64,000 nucleotides of DNA from positions 54,185,416-54,249,415 of the forward strand of contig OX421966.1 of assembly GCA_949128115.1 (NCBI GenBank). Direction: 5' to 3'. Each line of letters opens with the position of its first letter. The first letter of the stretch is position 1. A program made the position numbers and the translations under genes. The notes under the pieces are model-generated. The model searched no databases and was not told where the DNA came from. It saw nothing but the letters and a program-made list of their open reading frames with translations. The DNA is from Anaspis maculata (lineage: Eukaryota; Arthropoda; Insecta; Coleoptera; Scraptiidae). Below, one piece after another: positions 24,860-35,576 of the stretch.

Positions 24860-27770
24860 AGAATTTGAAATTGCTTTTGATTAAAACTCCACTCCGATAC
24901 GACCCTTGGGTCCATAGTTACGAATTTTTGAAAACGACCGCAAAGCTAGGGCCTGGCTCGACGCTGCCATGCAAATTGAAAATCTGGGCTTGTTTTCCCG
25001 ACCGACCGTCGTTTTTCGATTACATGCAGCTGGTCTTGCAAATCGGGTTCCTTGATTTAGTTGGAATGCTTGCTAAATGCAAGGGCGCATCGTGTGTCGC
25101 TCAGCACCTAAAATTTGAACTATGGTGCCGACTCCGTGGATGTTAGTACTCGTTAAAGATCCCGACCTCGATCCCGACACTATGTTGGAACACACGAGAA
25201 TTCGGCAAAATTTCCGGTATAGTGGAGGAAAGCATTCACCAGCGTCGATGTTAGGCCTTGGCAACGAAAATAGGCCGACGGTAATTGAACTAATGGAAAA
25301 ATTATCACCTTTACTGAGTGTCTTATTCTTTTCACTGACTCTTGTCAAGTTCAACTTACCGGTCGTTATAGATTCGTTCATCTTCAGCTCTTCATCTTGG
25401 CTGACTTTCTAGCTTGACTCAGGATTGGGCGTGAAAGGTCAGCGCTCTAAAGGGGGTACGATCCACGAACTGCAACCCAGACGAAGCCAAGTAAATAATC
25501 CATCATTTGCAAAGCAGTGTCTGCAAGACGTGGATCTTCCCTTGTTGCTAACCAGTCAGTCGTCCACAGTCCACCCCTTCATCGATTTACAATTTACGTG
25601 CTTCGGGTTGAAATTGAAATTCCCATTAGGTATGTGTACACGGTGTACATACCCCCTTCCGCAACCCCTTTTGCACGCTAATAAATGAGTTTCGGAACAA
25701 TCCGTACGGAAACGATTGAAACATTTCCATCAGACGTCTGACACCTCCCTCACCCCTCCGCCGCTCCCCCTCGGGGCGTCGTCGATCCAATCTTGAGGAT
25801 GTTGACTTATTTCGGATAAGCCGCATAATGAGCAATTCCATTCCAAACGTCAAGTGGGCCGTGACGTATTTATCATCACATCCTCGCTCATTACCATGCA
25901 TGCTTGATGATCGGTAATGAGTGAGTGACATCCCGAAAGATTATCACTTGATTTTTTGTTGCTCCGTGCCATTCACGGCCGCTTGTTATGTCCTTGAGCA
26001 TTATTCAAGTACTGAGTCGATGCTGGCCTATTTCTTCAGGATGTCTCGATGGGATTTCAAAATGTAAATACGTAATTATTGCTAAGTTAAACAAATGTTG
26101 AAATAAATATTTTCCTTGTTGCCGGCCTTTTTCACGGCCACGGAAGTTTCTTCACCTTTATTATCAACTTCATTACAGAGTACAGATATAATTTTGTTAA
26201 CAATACAAAATACAACACAAACAGTTTCTACTGAGTCCCACTGTGGTCAAACATAACATTTTTGCCATTTGATTTCCAGGCTTAATTTGCTTTTTTATGA
26301 AGAACCCAAGTTTAAGAATAGAAAACTTTTAAGACGAACTTTTCTAATCTCTGACCTTCGTTTTTCATATAAATATAACAAAATAGTCTGAAAATCAAAA
26401 TGAACTTGACAACAATGGAATTGAACTTGGTACTCCCGACTCCCTATATAACAAATAAATGATGATAAAATGATTTGAGCTTGGATCACCGAGAGGAAAA
26501 TGGCACGCCACTGTAAAATATGGAGATCCTGACGGCTCCCAAGAGAGAAAGAAAAGATGAGTCACAGATTACCCGCGCGATGCATTCGGCTTAATCATCC
26601 GGCATTTCCAACGGTTTCTTTGGCGCCTCCGATTTTTCGTTTTACTCTGGTGTTGTACCATAACATACCAGAAATTTCATACCTTGTATGGACTCTAATT
26701 CCAAATCCTTTAAAGATTTATTCGTTGATCGTTACACTTACATACACTACACTCCCTCTCCTTTTCAAATTCTATTGCATAATTTGCATTATTTATTTAT
26801 GATTTATATTACGTCTACTCGTTTTTTGCTGGTAATAATCTAGAGAATTGCAAAAAAAAAGAAGTAGGTAATGACGGCATTCATTAGAGATGTCAATCAT
26901 TTTTCAAGACCCAAATTTTCTAAAGTAAGCAGACCTTCGCAATTTCCTCTAAAGTACATCTACACGCTCTCTATATTTACTGAGCAAACCGTGCATCGCT
27001 AATTTTAAAACTAACCGACTGACAATATTTGCTTTCCATAATTCCATCATGATTATGCGGTATTGTTATTGAAAGTAAAGAAAATAAATACAGCGATATT
27101 TAAGCCATGAGCTTTGCTTCGACGTTTCAATGATCGCAGCGCCATGAGCGGCCACATTTTAAACTAATAGTGTTGGGCCCTTTGGTTAGGGGTGGTTAGG
27201 GGTATGAATGCGGAGATTACACCTTGAATGTTGCTGATTGTCAGTCAACGACTTGTCGTCACTATGCCAAGAAAATTACTTTCACCTCGGAAATTTTCAG
27301 AAATACACCAAAGGCCGTCAACAAGGTTCTATGATTGAGTTTTCAATTTTCGTTTCAAATAACCAGGTACCCTTGCAGCGGCTCAGTCGCTTGCTTGTTC
27401 TGTTCTTTCTCGCACATCGCTTGCGAGCTTCCAGAAACAGACGATGCTCCTGAATTTTTTTCTACCGATCACGAACGCTTTGGCACTGCGCACACCGAGC
27501 AATGGACAATTTTACCTCCCCTTTTCACATGTAAGCATAAGAAGAACGATGTTGAACCGACACCTGCTGCTAGGAACATGCCCAGAAGGTTCCTTTTTCG
27601 CTTTTAGAACAATCCTGGGGCTAAAAATGCTCGCTGGGTGGCGTATCGCTTAGCTCGAAACGCTCATACGAATACGTGATGCTCTTTACAAAAAAATTAT
27701 AATAAAGTATCAAAAAAACTCTTCCATTTTGTTTAAGTTTGTTTAATTCAATTTATTTTTTTTTCAACAG
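24860..27770. other. Unassigned DNA upstream of first visible zip exon
   Basis: No exon matching the N-terminal SH3-like region of myosin II was found here. About 25,420-25,930 is GC-richer ('ctcccctcggggcgtcgtcg' near 25,765) and could be regulatory, but nothing identifies it. Frames near 27,240-27,650 have no recognisable domain and precede a typical polypyrimidine tract and AG at 27,769-27,770. Confidence 0.35.
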
Positions 27771-27927
27771 ACCTATTCCGGCCTCTTCTGCGTGGTGGTC
27801 AATCCCTACAAGAAACTGCCAATATACACAGAAAAAATCATGGAACGGTATAAAGGGATCAAACGACACGAAGTGCCTCCACACGTATTTGCCATAACGG
27901 ACACAGCCTACCGCTCAATGTTACAAG
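27771..27927 (+). CDS. zip: zip exon: start of motor core ([14 protein letters not shown])
   Basis: The exon follows a polypyrimidine tract and AG (ending 27,770) and ends at a GTAAAT donor. It encodes 52 codons plus one base, beginning [19 protein letters not shown] and ending [11 protein letters not shown], the conserved segment just before the P-loop in myosin II heads. The first base of its phase matches the expected upstream end ...YYSGLIY. That upstream exon is not in the window, so the visible gene is incomplete at the 5' end. The leftover base joins the next exon to give Glu in LQEREDQ. Confidence 0.93.
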
Positions 27928-27972
27928 GTAAATTGGAAGTTTTGAAATTAAATTGAAACGTCAAATTGTTAT

Positions 27973-28773
27973 ACAGGATGTCCCAGCTAAAACAATCCAG
28001 CGCGATTTTCTCAGGAAATATCAAGGCAACAAAAAATGTTTTTTAATTGGGGGGAAGCTTGACCTTTTAGCTTTCTTTTGAGGGGGCGCCGATGCTTGTA
28101 GGTGCTCTAGTTTCCAAGAAAATGCAATTTTAATCGGGCGAGTCACAAGAATTCAAAAATTCATTATCGACAAAACAAAATACCCCAGATGTAAAAAATT
28201 CCTCTTTCTCTAGGCTTCCCATTGTTGTGTCGCCGATGTCTGTACCTGGCCCAGTAAGCCAGATATTCTGCCTCACAGTCCAGCAAACACAATAATCAGA
28301 ATCATGACGTCACCGATCACACACTTGTTGACTTTAACACTAGTCGTTACTAGGACTTTCTCACTTACCATACCTGGTTTCACCATAGCGATGAATACTG
28401 ACTGATGTTGAAATCAACAAGTGTGTGATCGGTGACGTCGTCATGAATTCCGATTATTGTGTTTGCTGGGCTGTAAGGCAGGATATCTAGCTTACTGGGC
28501 CAGGTACAGACATCGGCGACACATCAATGGAAAGCACAGAGAAAGAGGATTTTTCTTCCTCTGAAGTGTTTTGTTATGACGGTCATGAATTTTCGAATTC
28601 TTGTGACTCGCCAGATTAAAACTGCATTTTCTTGGAAACTAGAGCACCTACAAGCATCGGCGCCCCCTTAAAAGAAAGTTAAAGGCTCAGGCTTCCCCCC
28701 AATTGAGACTTTTTTTGTTGTCTTGATATCTTCTGAGAAAATCGCGCTGGGTTGTTTTAGCTGGGACACCTGT
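27973..28773. mobile_element. Palindromic fold-back element, family 1 copy b, in zip intron
   Basis: This is the same 0.8-kb palindrome as at 9,662-10,463, starting 'acaggatgtcccagctaaaa' and ending '...agctgggacacctgt', bordered by TA. The arms are about 370 bp. It begins only 45 bp downstream of the splice donor of the 27,771-27,927 exon, so the nascent zip transcript should carry a very long hairpin close to that donor. Confidence 0.85.
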
Positions 28774-28889
28774 AGGTAGTCTCATTGGTCTCTCGATCAA
28801 GGCAGACTGTCAAAAAAAGTGAGGCTATACATGCAGCGTGATTGCGTGAATTCTGCGTGACGTCTGACATCTGGCTAAATAATATTCAA

Positions 28890-29050
28890 CATACAGGGGT
28901 GTTCATTTTCAAACTTCCCACCCCCAGATTTCTCGCCGCCAACTTTTTTTTTCAAGAAAACGAAACGGGTCGATTTTTATTCCAAGGGAGACCAGGGGGA
29001 TTTGAGGGCCATTTATTTCAATCCCAAGGCCTTGTGAAGAAAATATCGTG
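28890..29050. other. Fragment with ACAGGGGTG-type terminus
   Basis: The phrase 'atacaggggtgttcatttt' at 28,890 resembles the ends of the neighbouring palindromic elements and is followed by 'cccacccccagattt', a cousin of the 'tacctccccccctggaga' just inside the next element. No matching right end was found, so it is probably a truncated relative. Confidence 0.35.
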
Positions 29051-29054
29051 TTCT

Positions 29055-29790
29055 ACAGGGTGTTCATGTAAAAATTATACCTCCCCCCCTGGAGACTTCC
29101 CCTTGAACATGATTTTAAAAAGCAAGAAATGATTTTCACATGATTTTTTCCGTAGGTTAACTACGAATAATTTTTTCACTAAAATTTTCTGTGTATCGCT
29201 TACAGGGTGAAACATCGGCAATTTCTCTCGAATTGGACACCCTGTATTTCAATATGGAAATGGATTCCGCTTTTTATTCTGATTATAAATATGTACCACA
29301 ATAATTGATCAAAAAAACACATGTGAAAAAATTGGTAAGTGTTAAAAAATTTGCCTGAATTTAAAAAAATATCGAACACATATTTTTTCCAATTTTGTAG
29401 AGTTGAGGCAGGTGAAAGTTTCGAACTCCAATCATATTCATTTCACCAAACTGATAGAAAATTCACTGAGTTATTTTTGAAAAAAAACATTTTTCGATAT
29501 TCTTTGAAATTTCATCAATTTTTTCACAAGTGTTTCGTTGGCTAAGCTATCAAGTGTGATATATATTCATAGTCAGGATGAAAAGCGGAACCGATTCACA
29601 GATTAAAATATAGGGTGTCCAATTTGCCAAAAATTTTCAATGTTGCACCCTGTAAACAATATGTCACAGAAAATTTATGTAAGCAGATTCGAAGCCTACG
29701 GAGAAAATCATACGAGAATCGTTTATTTTCAAAATTATTTACAAGAAGAAGTCTCCAGATGGGGGTATAATTTATACGTGAACACCCTGT
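29055..29790. mobile_element. Fold-back element family 6, 0.74 kb, in zip intron
   Basis: The ends are 'acagggtgttcatgtaaaaa' and its near-complement 'tttatacgtgaacaccctgt', followed inwards by 'ggagacttc'/'gaagtctcc'. A second inner pair is 'cttacagggtgaaacat' (29,200) with 'aatgttgcaccctgtaa' (29,640), and 'ggacaccctgta' (29,236) with 'tagggtgtcc' (29,611). The arms are about 250-350 bp. The 112-codon minus-strand frame across its right arm is not convincing as a gene. Confidence 0.75.
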
Positions 29791-30661
29791 ACATTTTTTC
29801 CGCTCTTTCTTTATGACTTTTGACATGACCGTTATCATGGTTACAGTCATCTTCTCTGTAAAATGACTTGACAGACTCCATGACTCTTCTATGGAGAACT
29901 TCACAAATAAATGGTCACGTTCATGGTCGTTCATGCCAAGTTAATGATCGTGTACGTACTCACGCCATTGATCGACATTCAAATTTCCTGTGGAAGCAAC
30001 CAATCGAATTCGACAAATCTGAATTTTGACCAATCGCGTGGTGATTGCGATACGTGATCGTTAACTTGGTATGAACGCGTCCATTATGAGTTATGATTGT
30101 CGTGAATCATTTTTGGGATTCTGTCTTCATCACCACATATAAGTACCTACAAAGTTGCAGATTAAATCACCAAAATGCACTTTAAACACTCTGAGCGCAT
30201 ATTTACTTTGCGTATAGGTAGCTACAAGTGGATGCCTACTTGAAAATTTGATAGCGTTTCAGTTATTATTAGATTACAAGTCAACAGAGTAGCTAAATCA
30301 TTTTAATGGGTTTTCCTGTAAAATAATCATAACAATTTTCGCGCTCCCACCTTTGAAGTTTATTCTCGAACTCTCGTGTTCAGTGCTCATTACTACATTT
30401 TGAAGGGAAAAATATTGCAAATTCATCAACAGAGTCAAATAATAGTTCATTAATATAGAGTTTCATAATACGTCTTATTAAAGGAGTGTAATACACTATT
30501 TTATCTACTTTACCTTGATAATCGCCCAGAACTTATAAATTCCTACTGCAAAATATATAAACTTTTGACAAGTGACACTTTGACATTTCGGTTCGCTTCT
30601 CATGTTTTTGATGTAACAATGAATCTAGTTATTCGTAAGAAACGCGTATAATATGCTTAAA

Positions 30662-30786
30662 AGTACGTTCAACCTTAGTGTGATTCGAGTTGGTTGGGAG
30701 TCTCGCCACGCAATGGGAAATTTGAAAAATCATAGCTCACTTGAAAAATTATAGCTCACTCGAATCACATAAGGGTTGAACGTACT
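30662..30786. mobile_element. Short hairpin MITE, 125 bp
   Basis: 'agtacgttcaaccttagtgt' on the left pairs with 'cacataagggttgaacgtact' on the right, with 'gattcgag'/'ctcgaatc' inside. The middle has a direct repeat of 'aaaaatYatagctcact'. Non-coding; it lies in the zip intron 27,928-31,930. Confidence 0.7.
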
Positions 30787-31304
30787 ATATTTTATCTACT
30801 TTACATCAATAATACACCATATTAAAAATTCATAGCGTAGGCAGATCGGGGAGAGAGACAACTACATGTTGCTCGGAACTTCTTGGAAACACCCATATCT
30901 CTTACTCATGTGTACATGTGCACTCATGTGAGATCTACTCTTGGATCTACTACAGTGCGCATGCGCCCGAGAACATGCCTAATTCACAAATCACTAGTGT
31001 CAGGGGAAAGTGCGAATTATTAATATAGTTTATTGCCCAGAAATTGGAAATCCTGGCTCCTAAAAAAGGAAACATTTGACAAGTGACACTTCGGCACTGA
31101 CATTCGCCTACCTTTTATTAGAAATAAATTGTTTCTGTTGGTTAAAAGGCATTTCAACAAAATGTTCCTTTATTCACTACCGCATCGTGCTGGCACTAAT
31201 ACGTGTGTTACTAGCGCTTGACTCTTATGACACTGAAAGGCATTGCTACCTCTGGGGTTTTCCAATTTCTTCCAAATATTTGAGGTAAAGTAGATGGACG
31301 GTAT

Positions 31305-31733
31305 ACAGAGTGGGCCAACGAGAACGAAACAGACAGATTTTTGGGCATTTGGACAGGTCAACTTTGTTTTCAAGGGGGACGTTCAACTGCTGTTAATTTA
31401 ACCGTGAAGTTTCACCCCCGTAGTCAGGGTGGCAGCCCATTCGAAAATTTTAAATGACAGGGGGGGGGGTTGAGTAATGCATCATTTTAAAGCTGGTTCA
31501 ATTGTCTTTACAGCTGTGTTATCATTTTTTTCGGTTCGATGCAAATTTCTCAAGATAATGGCAATTTTCACTGTTTTTGGAAGGTTACAGCCCCTTCCAT
31601 CCAAGAGGCTGGCTCGAAGTTGCCGAACTCATGACGGGGCTTATGTCCCTCTAGTAAACATATTACAGTATACAAACAAATAAGGTCAAGTGCCCGAAAA
31701 TCTGTCTGTTTCGTTTTCGTTGGGCCACCCTGT
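31305..31733. mobile_element. MITE with 55-bp inverted ends, in zip intron
   Basis: 'acagagtgggccaacgagaa' at the left pairs with 'tttcgttgggccaccctgt' at the right, and the pairing continues through 'cgaaacagacagatttt'/'aaaatctgtctgtttcg'. It is flanked by TA (31,303-31,304 and 31,734-31,735). About 430 bp, non-coding. It ends 200 bp before the P-loop exon. Confidence 0.8.
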
Positions 31734-31930
31734 ATTACACTAATTTGAAAAGACGTTTCGTCACACTCGTTCTTTTGGAACCTTCGTTTTATTAAACTCG
31801 TATAATAATATACCATTTCGGCACCTCTTTCTGTATCGGAAAGTGTCTAGCATAGTATGTATATAGATTAAATTATTTGATATTGAAATCGTATAATCTA
31901 ACCTAAATTTTTGTTGTTTTTTTTTTTCAG

Positions 31931-32055
31931 AAAGGGAAGACCAATCAATTTTGTGTACAGGCGAATCCGGCGCTGGAAAAACGGAAAACACCAAAAAAGT
32001 CATCCAGTATTTGGCATACGTGGCCGCCTCCAAATCTCCCAAAGGATCAGGAGCG
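31931..32055 (+). CDS. zip: zip exon: P-loop (GESGAGKT)
   Basis: The exon follows a T-rich tract and cag ending 31,930. Two bases complete the Glu codon from the previous exon, then 41 codons follow, [20 protein letters not shown] onward to KSPKGSGA. The Walker A/P-loop GESGAGKT is at 31,960-31,983. The exon stops exactly at KGSGA, the N-terminal edge of surface loop 1 (25K/50K junction), where insect and vertebrate myosin II genes insert alternative residues. The donor is GTGGGT, weaker than average, which fits regulated splicing at loop 1. Confidence 0.93.
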
Positions 32056-32235
32056 GTGGGTTTTTACATTGACTCTATGTGATCAAACAAAAAAAGCAAA
32101 ATAAATAATTGTAATTTGCGTTCAATATTATTGGTATTATAATTCTGTTGTAAATATTGTTCAGAGAAAAGTGTGCGGAAGCGTGCAGCGGATTATCAAA
32201 CTAAAACCTGACCGAATCTCACATGGCCTAGCGCT

Positions 32236-32379
32236 ATAGGGCTTACGAAAACCCTGATCTGTGTGATCTGGATCAAAAAAATTACCCAATCCAGTAGTCT
32301 GAAATACAAAACAGAGTACTGGATTAGTTGACGTAGTGATCTGGATCACACAGATTAGGGTTTTCGCAAGCACCTTATG
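32236..32379. mobile_element. Short hairpin MITE, about 140 bp
   Basis: The left arm 'gcttacgaaaaccctgatct' and right arm 'agattagggttttcgcaagc' are complementary. The pairing continues through 'gtgtgatctggatca'/'tgatctggatcacac'. The hairpin is non-coding and lies in the loop-1 intron of zip, 180 bp after the P-loop exon. Confidence 0.7.
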
Positions 32380-33207
32380 ACACCTCCCCAGCCAAAATGT
32401 CACTGAAACGTCATTTGAAACGTCATTAATGACGCAACGAAACCAATTTCAAAATTTCATTGGTTTTATAGGTCTAGGGGCGTGACATATGTATGCCAAG
32501 TGGAGTTCGAATTTGATTAAAGTTTTGTTTTAGTTCACAATTATTGATGTCCAAAGCAATAAAGATATAAGGAAGCTCTTGGGAGAACCCTGTTTTTCTA
32601 GGTACAGCAGCTTTGGAACGAATATTGCTAGACACCACTTTTGTAAATAGTTATAGCCAATGACTTTTGGTTGTCGAATTATGCGTAAAGCATACTATTT
32701 TATCTGGTTTTCAGGGTATAAAAAAAATTGTCAAGGGAAAACGGATGAGCGTGTAGACCTTCGAAAAAAAGAGCGCCAGTAACCCTTCTTAGTTGATTCG
32801 CCCACAGGAATAGAAAGTTGAACTTTCAAGTACAGGGACCGCCTGGTCCCGCTTCCTGACTACAGCGGCGTCTCACCTTACCAAAACGAAAATTATTAGG
32901 ATAATGAAACCAAAATAATTGCTACATATTTCTCTTCTACGCTTTGGCACACTTTTCTTTGAACACCTTTTTGAACAATATCTTGAAACACAGTGCAATA
33001 ATTCTCGCATGACAAACAAACTGAACACAAGAGTTTCCTACCAGTAGTGTCCCATACCGCAACTTTTTTTCCACCCACCACCACGACCACCATATCACAC
33101 ACCCATATCACAATTTATCGCCCACGGTGACTTAAGCTTATTTTTCTCTTGATTTGTACCTTTTCTTTTGCATGTGTTTCGTTCTTTGGGGCACACACAA
33201 ACTGCAG
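32380..33207. other. zip intron sequence without recognised feature
   Basis: There are no exon-like frames with homology. The last about 70 bases before 33,207 form a strong pyrimidine-rich tract ('tttttctcttgatttgtacc', then 'ttttcttttgcatgtgtttc') ending in 'ctgcag', which supports the acceptor of the candidate microexon that follows. Confidence 0.4.
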
Positions 33208-33219
33208 AAAGACCTTATT
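33208..33219 (+). CDS. zip: Candidate zip loop-1 microexon 1 (KDLI)
   Basis: Twelve bases, AAA GAC CTT ATT, lie between a long pyrimidine tract ending 'ctgcag' and a strong GTAAGTAG donor. The length is a multiple of three and the flanking zip introns are phase 0, so inclusion would add KDLI between KGSGA and GGLEQQ without disturbing the frame. Loop 1 tunes nucleotide release, and small alternative inserts there are established for non-muscle myosin II. The exon is inferred from splice signals only. Confidence 0.4.
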
Positions 33220-33375
33220 GTAAGTAGTATTTTATTTCGTTTTTATACCACACACTTAGCATAACTTAACTTTGTAAGACTTGAAGTGTTAATACCTACT
33301 TATTTAGATTTAATTGTAATGATGCGAACTCAGTAGGATTATTTTTGTGTGTTTTTTACATGCTGGCTCCGGCAG

Positions 33376-33396
33376 AGTCCTACGAGAGAATTCTCG
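33376..33396 (+). CDS. zip: Candidate zip loop-1 microexon 2 (SPTREFS)
   Basis: Twenty-one bases between 'ccggcag' and a GTATGT donor read SPTREFS in phase 0. A T-rich stretch ('tgtgtgttttttacatg') precedes the acceptor. The peptide contains S-P-T-R, a match to the proline-directed kinase consensus S/T-P-x-K/R. Vertebrate non-muscle myosin IIB carries a neuronal loop-1 insert with an SPK-type phosphorylation site, so the similarity of position and motif is suggestive. No transcript evidence is available here. Confidence 0.45.
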
Positions 33397-33632
33397 GTAT
33401 GTAAGTTCGATGTGAAGGCCAAAAAAAAAAAATTAGAAAAAAAAGGGTTTTAGCTATACTAATCAGGGGGATGTCACAATACTAACACAGCCATACATTG
33501 TGACGTTTTGATAAATACGCTTTTCAAATTTTGATTATAGCAAACGGGGCTGTTTCATTTCATTCTGAGTTTTCGTTTTTGTTGAGACACATATCACGAA
33601 AAATATTAATTTTTGTTTTTGTGTGTATACAG

Positions 33633-33725
33633 GGTGGTTTAGAACAACAACTCCTGCAAGCCAATCCCATACTGGAAGCTTTCGGTAACGCCAAGACAAT
33701 CAAGAACGACAATTCGTCCAGATTC
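33633..33725 (+). CDS. zip: zip exon: loop 1 to switch I (NDNSSRF)
   Basis: Thirty-one codons in phase 0 at both ends, [20 protein letters not shown] onward to NDNSSRF, with switch I at 33,705-33,725. The acceptor is 'gtatacag' and the donor GTGAGT. The exon begins on the C-terminal side of loop 1; insect relatives usually read GELEQQ, so the second residue here (Gly for Glu) is a small difference in the variable loop. Confidence 0.93.
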
Positions 33726-33787
33726 GTGAGTTTTTTTGTCATTTCATTACAACAACAAAACTTAATAATGATTTTGGTTATTTGCAG

Positions 33788-33950
33788 GGTAAATTTATAA
33801 GGATAAATTTCGACGCTTCTGGTTACATAGCGGGTGCCAACATCGAAACGTACCTTTTGGAAAAATCACGTGCCATAAGACAAGCCAAACAAGAAAGGAC
33901 GTTCCATATCTTCTATCAGCTTTTAGCCGGTGCTTCCACTGAACAGAAAA
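33788..33950 (+). CDS. zip: zip exon: [12 protein letters not shown] to AGASTEQK
   Basis: Fifty-four codons plus one base, [20 protein letters not shown] through [15 protein letters not shown], part of the upper 50K domain after switch I. The preceding intron is only 62 bp. The donor is GTAAGT. The leftover base joins AG from the next exon to make Lys before EFILED. Confidence 0.93.
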
Positions 33951-34189
33951 GTAAGTTTTGATTGTGAATTTGAACGGGAACTCGTAGTTGAGTGTAGTCA
34001 TCAGTTGGACGCGTCATGGCTTGTTATGGCATGGCATGGCTGAACGCTGAATGCATCCAGAACGTCTCTTCAAGACATGCTATCTTGCAAGATTGTTTTA
34101 CTATATCAATATCCATTTTGAAATAAAGCTTGAACTGAGCTGGAAATTTCCTTTCCCTGAGGACCCAGGGAAGTATGGTTCTTCCAGCG

Positions 34190-34510
34190 GAGCCGCGATT
34201 CGAGTGACCTGGCCGAATTTTCTAGTTTAGCATTGTAGGCTTGCCGCCTTCTTACCTGGTGTGCAACAGGCTGGTCCATAAGTTATGTTGCCTGTCAAAC
34301 TGAAATCAAAATGTTGCATCTTTAAAAAATTGACCGTATATCAGGCGTGGAAATGCAGCTCGAGGGCCACAGAGACGTTTTACTGTCGTTTAGACTGTCT
34401 CTTCAAAATTCGAGATTCGTCTTGCCAGAGGCAGATGGCGTCACAAGCTCGTCTCGCGTGAACCCCGAAATGGAGGTGAATGGCAAATTGAAGGTAATCA
34501 CATTGATTTC
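34190..34510. repeat. Dispersed repeat, copy 2 of 2, in zip intron
   Basis: This copy collinearly matches 12,890-13,205 (for example 'ttgtaggcttgccgccttct' and 'caggcgtggaaatgcag'). It occupies much of the intron between 33,950 and 34,769. There are no terminal repeats or conserved frame, and its class is unknown. Confidence 0.65.
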
Positions 34511-34768
34511 GGTCCTAGTGCACAAATTTGACCGACATTTCTTTTAAATTTGCATTATTCAACTTTTAACACGTTAGTCCTGCTTCCCATAGCAGACCAA
34601 CTGGCGTTGTATCACGATGGTACGTACATACAACCTTTACCTGGTACCAGATCTGACGCCAACGAAAAAAGCTATTAGTGTCCTTCTCGATATCATAAGG
34701 GATGTCAAGACAAGACCGACATTATCCTCAACAAGCGAAAATAATCAAATAAAAATTGAATCTTACAG

Positions 34769-35576
34769 AGGAGTTCATCCTGGAAGATCCAAAGTCATAT
34801 CCATTCCTCAGAGACGACAACCACATAGTGCCGGGCGTTGACGATTCGGCCGAATTCCAGGCGACGGTCAAGAGCATGAACATCATGGGCATGACCAACG
34901 AAGACTTCGCCGCCATATTCCGAGTCGTCTCCGCCGTCATGCTGTTCGGCACGATCCAGTTCAAACAGGACCGCAACTCGGACCAGGCCACCCTGCCCGA
35001 CAACACCGTCGCCCAGAAAATCGCCCACCTCCTCGGCCTTTCCGTCACCGACATGACCAAGGCCTTCCTCAAGCCGCGCATTAAGGTCGGCCGCGACTTC
35101 GTCACCAAGAGCCAGACGAAAGAGCAGGTCGAGTTCGCCGTCGAGGCCATCTCCAAGGCCTGCTACGAACGCATGTTCCGGTGGCTGGTGACGCGCATAA
35201 ACCGGTCGCTGGGCCGCACCAAGCGCCAGGGCGCCAGCTTCATCGGCATCCTCGATATCGCCGGTTTTGAAATTTTCGAGTTGAATTCCTTTGAGCAACT
35301 GTGCATCAACTACACCAACGAGAAGCTGCAGCAGCTGTTCAACCACACCATGTTCATTCTGGAACAGGAGGAGTACCAGCGCGAGGGCATCGAGTGGAAG
35401 TTCATCGATTTCGGCCTCGATCTGCAGCCCACCATCGACCTGATCGACAAGCCGATGGGAATCATGGCCCTGCTGGACGAGGAGTGTCTGTTCCCCAAGG
35501 CCACGGACAAGACGTTCGTTGACAAGCTGGTCAGCGCGCACAGCGCCCATCCCAAGTTCAAGAAGAGCGATTTCAG
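34769..35576 (+). CDS. zip: zip exon: 50K domain and switch II (DIAGFE)
   Basis: An exon of 808 bases with GC-rich third positions. It begins with AG completing Lys, then [20 protein letters not shown], and ends HPKFKKSDF plus two bases of Arg. Switch II DIAGFE lies at 35,254-35,271 and the actin-facing helix-loop-helix region ([20 protein letters not shown]) follows. Most insect zip sequences have Met where this has Ile in DxAGFE. Strong codon bias makes long antisense frames, which are artefacts. The exon ends at a GTAGTG donor into an 8.7-kb intron. Confidence 0.95.

Noticed and set aside
34795..35550. 251-codon minus-strand frame opposite the zip 50K exon
   Set aside because: It is an antisense shadow created by GC-rich third positions; the + strand encodes unmistakable myosin.
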